Source: an uncultured Bacteroidota bacterium (GTDB taxonomy: Bacteria > Bacteroidota > Bacteroidia > Flavobacteriales > Flavobacteriaceae). From it: a stretch of DNA of 19,210 bases. The stretch is from contig CAISUR010000523.1 of assembly GCA_903888655.1 (NCBI GenBank), forward strand, positions 1 through 19,210, in the 5' to 3' direction. The position numbers were made by a program, and so were the translations under genes. Below, one piece after another: positions 14,662-19,210 of this stretch (the stretch's first letter is position 1; every line of letters starts with the position of its first letter). The notes under the pieces were generated by a model, which was not told the origin of the DNA, ran no database searches, and worked only from the letters and a program-made list of their open reading frames with translations.

Positions 14662-15189
14662 ATGAAAGAAGAACAAGTAATATTAGTCAACGAAAAAGAC
14701 GAGCCCATTGGTTTAATGAACAAACTGGAAGCACATGAAAAAGCCGTTTTGCATCGTGCCTTTTCAGTTTTTGTACTAAATGATAAAAATGAAGTGATGT
14801 TGCAACAACGTGCTCATCATAAATACCACTCACCATTGTTATGGACAAATACATGTTGCAGTCATCAAAGAGCAGGTGAGACCAATATTGAAGCTGGAAA
14901 ACGACGATTATTTGAAGAAATGGGCTTTACCACTGAAATCAAAGAACTGTTTCATTTCATCTATAAAGCTCCATTTGACAATGGTTTAACCGAACATGAA
15001 CTTGATCATGTAATGATTGGCTACTCTAATGAAGAACCAAAAATTAATTTTGATGAAGTTGAAAGTTGGAAATGGATGACCATCGAAGCTATAAAAGAAG
15101 ATATGATTCAAAATCCAACTGTTTATACAGTATGGTTTAAAATAATTTTCGACGAATTTTATCACTATTTGGAAGATCACAAGCTTTAA
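14662..15189 (+). CDS. idi: Isopentenyl-diphosphate delta-isomerase, type I
   Basis: Idi interconverts isopentenyl and dimethylallyl diphosphate, the entry step for isoprenoids such as menaquinone and carotenoids. The 175-residue Nudix-fold protein has the catalytic cysteine in WTNTCCSH (Cys66 by comparison with the E. coli WTNSVCGHP motif), the Nudix-like GKRRLFEEMGF helix, and the acidic metal/catalytic segment LTEHELDHV with Glu111 and Glu113. HKYHSPLLW is also typical. No signal peptide. It is followed after 64 bases by the pterin-synthase-family gene; a degenerate repeat in that gap suggests the two are not tightly coupled. Confidence 0.95.
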   Translation: MKEEQVILVNEKDEPIGLMNKLEAHEKAVLHRAFSVFVLNDKNEVMLQQRAHHKYHSPLLWTNTCCSHQRAGETNIEAGKRRLFEEMGFTTEIKELFHFIYKAPFDNGLTEHELDHVMIGYSNEEPKINFDEVESWKWMTIEAIKEDMIQNPTVYTVWFKIIFDEFYHYLEDHKL

Positions 15190-15196
15190 AATATTC

Positions 15197-15221
15197 CGTC
15201 ACCCTAAGCACCGTCGAAGGG
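15197..15221. repeat. Degenerate copy of a GTCACCCTGAGC..GTCGAAGGG-type dispersed repeat
   Basis: The 25 bases read CGTCACCCTAAGC then ACCGTCGAAGGG. This closely resembles a short palindromic sequence (GTCACCCTGAGCGNAGTCGAAGGG) that I recall scattered between genes in many Bacteroidota and some other bacteria. The ends CCCT and AGGG are complementary. The identification as a dispersed element rests on memory. Confidence 0.5.
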
Positions 15222-15253
15222 CAAAAAATCGCTAATTAAAAGAAAATATCAGT

Positions 15254-15664
15254 ATGAAAGTAACCGTTTCCAGAAAAGCACATTTTAACGCAGCGCATCG
15301 ATTATTTCGAAAAGATTGGACCATGGAGAAAAACGACGCTGTCTTTGGCAAATGCAATAACCCAAATTTTCACGGACACAACTACGAATTAATTGTTTCC
15401 GTTAACGGAGAAATTGATCAAGAGACTGGCTTTGTTATTGATGTTAAAATACTTTCCGATTTGATTAAAGAACATGTTGAAACTGCTTTTGATCATAAAA
15501 ATCTAAATTTAGATGTTCCCGATTTTGCCGATTTGAATCCCACTGCCGAAAATATAGCTGTTGTTATTTGGAATAAACTCCGAAAGCACATTGATTCTAG
15601 TAAAGAACTCGAAGTAATATTATATGAAACACCTCGTAATTTTGTAACGTACAAAGGCAACTAA
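15254..15664 (+). CDS. 6-pyruvoyl-tetrahydropterin synthase / 6-carboxy-tetrahydropterin synthase family (COG0720)
   Basis: A 136-residue T-fold enzyme that rearranges 7,8-dihydroneopterin triphosphate. Zinc ligands are His15 (FNAAHRL), His40 and His42 (FHGHNYEL); the catalytic Cys34 is in GKCNNPN; the C-terminal ETPRNFVTY contains the substrate-binding Glu. The Cys-to-HGH spacing is CxxxxxHGH, the form found in tetrahydrobiopterin-making PTPS, rather than the CxxxHGH of typical QueD, and GKCNNPN also resembles animal PTPS. It may thus make 6-pyruvoyl-tetrahydropterin, supply the queuosine pathway, or do both. No other queuosine or pterin gene is nearby. The downstream peroxiredoxin gene starts two bases after the stop, so the two are probably one transcript. 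Confidence 0.9.
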   Translation: MKVTVSRKAHFNAAHRLFRKDWTMEKNDAVFGKCNNPNFHGHNYELIVSVNGEIDQETGFVIDVKILSDLIKEHVETAFDHKNLNLDVPDFADLNPTAENIAVVIWNKLRKHIDSSKELEVILYETPRNFVTYKGN

Positions 15665-15665
15665 A

Positions 15666-16118
15666 ATGGCACTAAAAGTGGGCGATACACTTCCCGATTT
15701 TAAAGCAAAAGATACCAATGGAAACCTTTTTAATAGTCAGGATTATATCGGTAAACATTCACTAGTAATTTATTTTTATCCAAAAGATGATACACCGGGC
15801 TGCACAACGCAAGCATGTGGTTTTCGTGATAATTATCAAGAATTTAAAGATTTAGGTGCCGAGGTTATTGGAATTAGTTCCGACACAGTTCAATCCCATA
15901 TAAAGTTTAAAAGTAAATTCAATTTACCCTTTATTTTACTTTCAGATAACGATAAAAAACTTAGAAGACTTTTTGGTGTCGAAAATGATTTTTTATTTAT
16001 TCCTGGTCGCCAAACATACGTGATTGACCATAAAGGTGTAATTGTAATGATTTTCAACAGTATGTCATCCATGATTCATATTAAAAAAGCACTTCAAATC
16101 CTTAAAAAAGAGTTATAA
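15666..16118 (+). CDS. bcp: Thioredoxin-dependent thiol peroxidase, Bcp/PrxQ type
   Basis: This 150-residue cytoplasmic peroxiredoxin reduces hydrogen and organic peroxides using thioredoxin. YPKDDTPGCTTQACGFRD carries the peroxidatic Cys46 and the resolving Cys51 five residues later, the spacing of atypical two-cysteine Bcp enzymes. FILLSDNDKKLRRLFGV and GRQTYVIDHKGVI are standard for the family. The start codon follows the preceding stop by a single base, pointing to translation from the same mRNA as the pterin-synthase-family gene; no metabolic link is evident. The mannose-6-phosphate isomerase promoter begins immediately after the stop. Confidence 0.94.
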   Translation: MALKVGDTLPDFKAKDTNGNLFNSQDYIGKHSLVIYFYPKDDTPGCTTQACGFRDNYQEFKDLGAEVIGISSDTVQSHIKFKSKFNLPFILLSDNDKKLRRLFGVENDFLFIPGRQTYVIDHKGVIVMIFNSMSSMIHIKKALQILKKEL

Positions 16119-16151
16119 TTTGTTCGAAAGAATCTCGTTTACTTACATTTG
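16119..16151 (+). promoter_or_regulatory. manA promoter that decides the start codon
   Basis: TTTG (16119-16122), a 21-base spacer, then TACATTTG (16144-16151), an exact -7 box. The box overlaps the in-frame GTG at 16151, so that codon cannot be in the mRNA; the ATG at 16157, five bases after the box, must be used and the message should be leaderless or nearly so. Confidence 0.65.
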
Positions 16152-16156
16152 TGACT

Positions 16157-17119
16157 ATGAAATTATATCCATTACAATTCAACCCTATCTTAAAAGATAG
16201 AATTTGGGGAGGAACAAAATTAAAATCTTATTTAAATAAGCCAATAACCTCTGAAATTACAGGAGAGAGTTGGGAGATTTCTACGGTTGCTCATGACGTA
16301 AGTATAATTTCTAATGGAAATTATGCCGGGAAATCTTTAAACGAATTAATAAACGAATTTCCCGATTCAGTTTTAGGCACGGAGGTCTACAAAAAATTTG
16401 GCAATCAATTTCCTTTATTATTCAAATATTTAGATGCCCGCGAAGATTTATCGATTCAAGTGCATCCTAATGATGAATTAGCACAAAAAAGGCATCATTC
16501 TTTTGGAAAAACTGAAATGTGGTATGTGATGCAAGCCGACTCTAATGCAAAATTAATCGTAGGATTTAAAGAAAAATCATCTCCCGAGGAATATTTAAAA
16601 AGTAATGAAAATGGCACTTTTATTGAATTACTTGACATCAAAAAAGTAAAAAAAGGAGAGGTTTTCTTTTTGGCTACGGGAACGGTTCATGCTATTGGAG
16701 CAGGAACCGTAATAGCAGAAATTCAGCAGACATCCGATATTACCTATAGAATTTACGATTTTGATCGAATAGACGCTAGGGGTAATACAAGAGAACTTCA
16801 TATAGATTTAGCATTAGATGCTATTAATTATGATACCGTTGAGGCTCAAAAAGAGTATTCAAAAATTGAAAACAGTTCGAATATTATGGTGGATTGCCCC
16901 TATTTCACAACGAATTTTATTCCGCTTAATGAAGAAATGAACTTTACTAAAAATAAAGAATCATTTACGGTTTATATGTGTGTAGAAGGAAGTTTTGAAT
17001 TGATTTTGCAGAATGAAAAATACAATTACAGCATTGGAGATACAATACTAATTCCAGCAGCAATGTCGGAATTTAAAATAAAAGGAGTAGCATCACTATT
17101 AGAAATATATATTTCTTAA
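16157..17119 (+). CDS. manA: Mannose-6-phosphate isomerase, type I (zinc-dependent cupin)
   Basis: ManA interconverts mannose 6-phosphate and fructose 6-phosphate, linking glycolysis to GDP-mannose and surface glycans. From ATG 16157 the protein has 320 residues, the length of the short Bacillus-type enzymes. The zinc site is visible in LSIQVHPND and GKTEMWYV, with a further ligand in TVHAIGAG; substrate-binding Arg appears in QTSDITYRIYDFDR. The C-terminal ~100 residues form a second cupin-like domain (GSFELILQNEKYNYSIGDTI). An in-frame GTG at 16151 would add Met-Thr but lies inside the promoter. It is transcribed independently of the peroxiredoxin gene 38 bases upstream. Confidence 0.94.
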   Translation: MKLYPLQFNPILKDRIWGGTKLKSYLNKPITSEITGESWEISTVAHDVSIISNGNYAGKSLNELINEFPDSVLGTEVYKKFGNQFPLLFKYLDAREDLSIQVHPNDELAQKRHHSFGKTEMWYVMQADSNAKLIVGFKEKSSPEEYLKSNENGTFIELLDIKKVKKGEVFFLATGTVHAIGAGTVIAEIQQTSDITYRIYDFDRIDARGNTRELHIDLALDAINYDTVEAQKEYSKIENSSNIMVDCPYFTTNFIPLNEEMNFTKNKESFTVYMCVEGSFELILQNEKYNYSIGDTILIPAAMSEFKIKGVASLLEIYIS

Positions 17120-17141
17120 CTCATATTAGAAAGATTATATG

Positions 17142-17149
17142 TAATTTTG
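17142..17149 (+). promoter_or_regulatory. -7 box before the 88-residue helical protein gene
   Basis: TAATTTTG matches TAnnTTTG and lies 25 bases before ATG 17175. There is no clear -33 TTTG; read-through from manA is equally possible. Confidence 0.4.
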
Positions 17150-17174
17150 CGCCAAATTATAAAAAATAAACAAA

Positions 17175-17441
17175 ATGCCAAGTGTTAAAAATTTAAAAAA
17201 AGACATCAACTTCGTTTTAGGAGATATTATTGAAGCGGTTTATATTCACGAAATGACTAGCGAAGGAAAACCAACGGATGCAAGCAATGCAGTTATAGAT
17301 GAAGCTATTACATCTTTTGATGCTTTAATCTCTAAAGTAAATGCTAAAAATGTTGAAAACAAAAAAGCACATTTCAAACAAATCAATGCAGAATTAGAAC
17401 AAACTGCAAATCAATTGATTGAAAAAATCAATGCTCTTTAA
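17175..17441 (+). CDS. Small conserved helical protein, unknown function
   Basis: The 88 residues (MPSVKNLKKDINFVLGDIIE at the start, ending QLIEKINAL) have no signal peptide or membrane segment. The heptad-like spacing of hydrophobic residues suggests two to three amphipathic helices, perhaps a helical hairpin or a small dimer. Base composition and codon use match the neighbours and it has its own -7 box, so it is probably a real gene; I recall similar short proteins in other Flavobacteriia but know of no assigned function. It sits between manA and tRNA-Thr. Confidence 0.75.
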   Translation: MPSVKNLKKDINFVLGDIIEAVYIHEMTSEGKPTDASNAVIDEAITSFDALISKVNAKNVENKKAHFKQINAELEQTANQLIEKINAL

Positions 17442-17473
17442 TTAAAAATTATCTGAAAAAAGTATAAAAATAT

Positions 17474-17504
17474 TTTGGAGATTTAAAAATCACTATTATA
17501 TTTG
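17474..17504 (+). promoter_or_regulatory. tRNA-Thr promoter
   Basis: TTTG (17474-17477), a 19-base spacer, then TATATTTG (17497-17504): a perfect match to the Bacteroidota consensus. The tRNA starts 16 bases after the -7 box, leaving a short 5' leader for RNase P. Confidence 0.75.
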
Positions 17505-17519
17505 CACCACTAAAGAGTT

Positions 17520-17593
17520 GCCAGCGTAGCTCAGTTGGCTAGAGCAGCTGATTTGTAATCAGCAGGTCGTGGGTTCGAGTCCCTCCGCCGGCT
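17520..17593 (+). tRNA. tRNA-Thr (anticodon UGU)
   Basis: Seventy-four bases fold into a full cloverleaf: acceptor GCCAGCG with CGCCGGC, D-arm GCTC/GAGC, anticodon stem GCTGA/TCAGC with loop TTTGTAA (anticodon TGT, reading ACA), T-loop TTCGAGT, and discriminator T. CCA is not encoded and must be added. Two non-standard oppositions are visible: A4 against C69 in the acceptor stem and T50 against T64 in the T-stem. A strong promoter precedes it and a terminator follows seven bases later. Confidence 0.96.
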
Positions 17594-17600
17594 CTTCGTA

Positions 17601-17630
17601 AAACCATCATAGAAATATGATGGTTTTTTT
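17601..17630 (+). terminator. tRNA-Thr terminator
   Basis: AAACCATCATA (17601-17611) and TATGATGGTTT (17616-17626) form an 11-base-pair stem capped by a GAAA tetraloop, followed by a T-run to 17630. A textbook intrinsic terminator. Confidence 0.92.
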
Positions 17631-17651
17631 ATTGATAAAAATTGAAATATA

Positions 17652-17682
17652 AAATCCGTCTAATTAAAAACTAGACGGATTT
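17652..17682 (-). terminator. Terminator of the transketolase gene
   Basis: AAATCCGTCTA (17652-17662) and TAGACGGATTT (17672-17682) form an 11-base-pair stem with a 9-base loop. Read on the minus strand the stem is followed by TTTTATATTTC, and it lies 20 bases past the transketolase stop. Confidence 0.85.
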
Positions 17683-17702
17683 GAAATTTATGTGTAAAAA
17701 AA

Positions 17703-18656
17703 TTATTTTCTTTTGATCACTTTTTCTGCCGCTTCAACAATGGCTAGATTGTTTAGTTTGTATTTATCCATCAATTGCTCTGGAGTTCCGCTTTCGCCAA
17801 AAGAATCTTGAACAGCAACAAACTCTTGCGGAGTTGGATTATTTAGAGCTAGTGTTCTAGCAACACTTTCTCCTAAACCACCAAGAATATTATGTTCTTC
17901 GGCAGTAATTACACAACCCGTTTTAGCCACTGATTTTAGAATGGCTTCTTCGTCTAATGGTTTGATGGTATGGATGTTTATAACTTCCGCTGAAATTCCT
18001 TTTGTTTCTAATGTTTCTGCTGCAATTAAAGCTTCCCAAACTAAATGTCCGGTTGCAATTATTGTTACATCAGTTCCTTCATTAAGCATGATGGCTTTTC
18101 CAATTACGAAAGGTTCGTCTGCTGGCATAAAATTCGGTACAACCGGACGGCCAAAACGCAAATAAGCTGGTCCATGATGGTCTGCTAAAGCTAAAGTTGC
18201 CGCTTTGGTTTGATTGTAATCACAAGTATTGATTACCGTCATTCCTGGTAACATTTTCATCAATCCAATATCTTCTAATATTTGATGTGTGGCACCATCT
18301 TCACCTAATGTTAAACCAGCATGCGAAGCACATATTTTCACATTTTTATCGGAATAAGCTACCGATTGACGAATTTGATCGTAAACTCTTCCGGTTGAAA
18401 AATTAGCAAATGTTCCAGTAAATGGAATTTTCCCTCCAATAGTTAAACCTGCTGCAATTCCGATCATGTTGGCTTCTGCAATTCCGATTTGGAAAAAGCG
18501 TTCTGGATGATTTTTTTTGAAATCGTCAAACTTTAATGAACCAATTAAATCGGCACATAAAGCCACAACATTCTCGTTTTTTTGCCCCAATTCGGTCATT
18601 CCAGCCCCAAAACCAGAACGGGTATCTTTACTTCCTGTGTTTGTATATTTTTTCAT
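17703..18656 (-). CDS. Transketolase, C-terminal subunit (split transketolase)
   Basis: This 317-residue protein corresponds to the pyrimidine-binding (about 10-175) and C-terminal (about 190-305) domains of transketolase; the thiamine-diphosphate-binding N-terminal domain is absent and must come from a separate subunit. The cofactor-activating Glu61 is in FFQIGIAEANMIGIAAGL, followed by GGKIPFTGTFANF. SHAGLTLGEDGATHQ carries conserved His residues, and the C-terminal domain has VITAEEHNILGGLG. It transfers two-carbon units in the non-oxidative pentose phosphate pathway. In Bacteroidota the N-terminal subunit is usually the next gene upstream, but here another gene lies only 15 bases upstream. 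The 1-deoxyxylulose-phosphate synthase family is related but does not occur as halves like this. Confidence 0.92.
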   Translation of the reverse strand: MKKYTNTGSKDTRSGFGAGMTELGQKNENVVALCADLIGSLKFDDFKKNHPERFFQIGIAEANMIGIAAGLTIGGKIPFTGTFANFSTGRVYDQIRQSVAYSDKNVKICASHAGLTLGEDGATHQILEDIGLMKMLPGMTVINTCDYNQTKAATLALADHHGPAYLRFGRPVVPNFMPADEPFVIGKAIMLNEGTDVTIIATGHLVWEALIAAETLETKGISAEVINIHTIKPLDEEAILKSVAKTGCVITAEEHNILGGLGESVARTLALNNPTPQEFVAVQDSFGESGTPEQLMDKYKLNNLAIVEAAEKVIKRK

Positions 18657-18671
18657 TGTGTTATATTTTTA

Positions 18672-19210
18672 TTATTCTCCTTGTTGAATAAATATATTTT
18701 TTGTTTGTTGAGAAGCAACATCAAATTTAAAATCGACTTCTTCGTTTACATAACTTAAAAATTCAGTGTCAACCATTATTTTGCCATCTTTTAAAGAAAG
18801 TATTCTATATAAATTTTCATCATCTTTAAATTCTATATTGAATTTTTTTATAAGTTTTAATTTTAAATTAACGCTTTCATCAAAATTCATTTCCTTTTTT
18901 AGTGAAAAAAAATAGTAATATTCATTTAGAATAAGGCTTTTATCTTCGTCTTTATAATTAGTTAGGTGGACAATTTTTGTGTTTTTAATAGTGTCATTTT
19001 CAAATTCTACTATTTCTTTTCCCTGAACATCTTTCTTATTTGTTAGATTTGGATTATATTTTTGAAAAGGATTATCCAATTTTTTAATGGAACTTAATCT
19101 TTTAAAATCAAAATCCATTATAAATAGATTAATTTTTTTGTTTTTGTAATCAAATAAAAGAGCCTTTCGCTTGTTGTTTTTATATTGAATTTGAAGTGTA
19201 TATGTAGAAT
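18672..19210 (-). CDS. Hypothetical protein, 5' end beyond the window
   Basis: The frame is open from the stop at 18672-18674 to the right edge. An ATG at 19118 gives 148 residues, but the frame continues upstream with protein-like codons (QIQYKNNKRKALLFDYKNKK and so on), so that Met is probably internal and the true start lies outside. The visible 179 residues are rich in Lys, Asp, Glu, Asn and Phe, with alternating hydrophobic/charged stretches typical of beta-strands, and no membrane segment. I do not recognise the family; a secreted or lipid-anchored protein is possible but the N-terminus is missing. It ends 15 bases before the transketolase subunit gene and is probably co-transcribed with it. 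Confidence 0.75.
   Translation of the reverse strand, partial: STYTLQIQYKNNKRKALLFDYKNKKINLFIMDFDFKRLSSIKKLDNPFQKYNPNLTNKKDVQGKEIVEFENDTIKNTKIVHLTNYKDEDKSLILNEYYYFFSLKKEMNFDESVNLKLKLIKKFNIEFKDDENLYRILSLKDGKIMVDTEFLSYVNEEVDFKFDVASQQTKNIFIQQGE

Overview
The window is AT-rich and gene-dense, and fits a member of the Flavobacteriia (Bacteroidota), most likely Flavobacterium or a close relative. Supporting signs are the repeated TAnnTTTG -7 promoter boxes (several with a TTTG about 19-21 bases upstream), the lack of clear Shine-Dalgarno sequences, signal peptides ending in FSQ, a type IX secretion sorting domain, a split transketolase, a PafA-type phosphatase and a tRNA-Thr without an encoded CCA. 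The species assignment is inference.

Left part (1-4957). The window opens in the lysine-rich tail of a gene cut by the edge. An intergenic stretch follows with a promoter-like box, three consecutive hairpins and a U-run, which could be a small RNA or a structured leader. Then comes a J-domain/KTSC-domain protein gene. It converges, across a strong bidirectional terminator, on cyanophycin synthetase (cphA, minus strand). Cyanophycinase (cphB, plus strand) lies divergently about 400 bases away, so synthesis and breakdown of the nitrogen reserve cyanophycin are encoded back to back. The gap between them holds a long imperfect hairpin that looks like a dispersed Flavobacteriia element. cphB ends at a palindromic terminator.

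Middle part (4958-8746). This stretch looks rearranged. It holds a small membrane protein with a damaged or uncertain 5' end, an inverted-repeat-bounded 82-base segment, and an orphan second copy of the promoter and first codons of the downstream ABC-F gene (5635-5786). On the minus strand is a large secreted delta-60 repeat protein with a type IX sorting domain. The real ABC-F promoter and gene follow at 8661-10381. The secreted-protein gene is therefore bracketed by two copies of the ABC-F 5' region, the clearest sign of past recombination here.

Right part (8747-19210). A run of plus-strand genes follows: ABC-F ATPase, a secreted protein with a 16-residue tandem repeat, PPK2 polyphosphate kinase, PafA-type alkaline phosphatase, isopentenyl-diphosphate isomerase, a 6-pyruvoyl-tetrahydropterin-synthase-family enzyme joined to a Bcp-type peroxiredoxin, mannose-6-phosphate isomerase, a small helical protein and tRNA-Thr(UGU). 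After a terminator pair, the minus strand carries the C-terminal half of a split transketolase and, just upstream of it, a hypothetical gene that runs off the right edge.

Functionally the window is mostly housekeeping metabolism plus reserve-polymer handling (cyanophycin, and polyphosphate through PPK2). No CRISPR array, prophage, transposase or recognisable defence system is visible. The best candidates for something undescribed are the hairpin RNA at about 226-370, the hairpin element between cphA and cphB, and the duplicated ABC-F 5' end.
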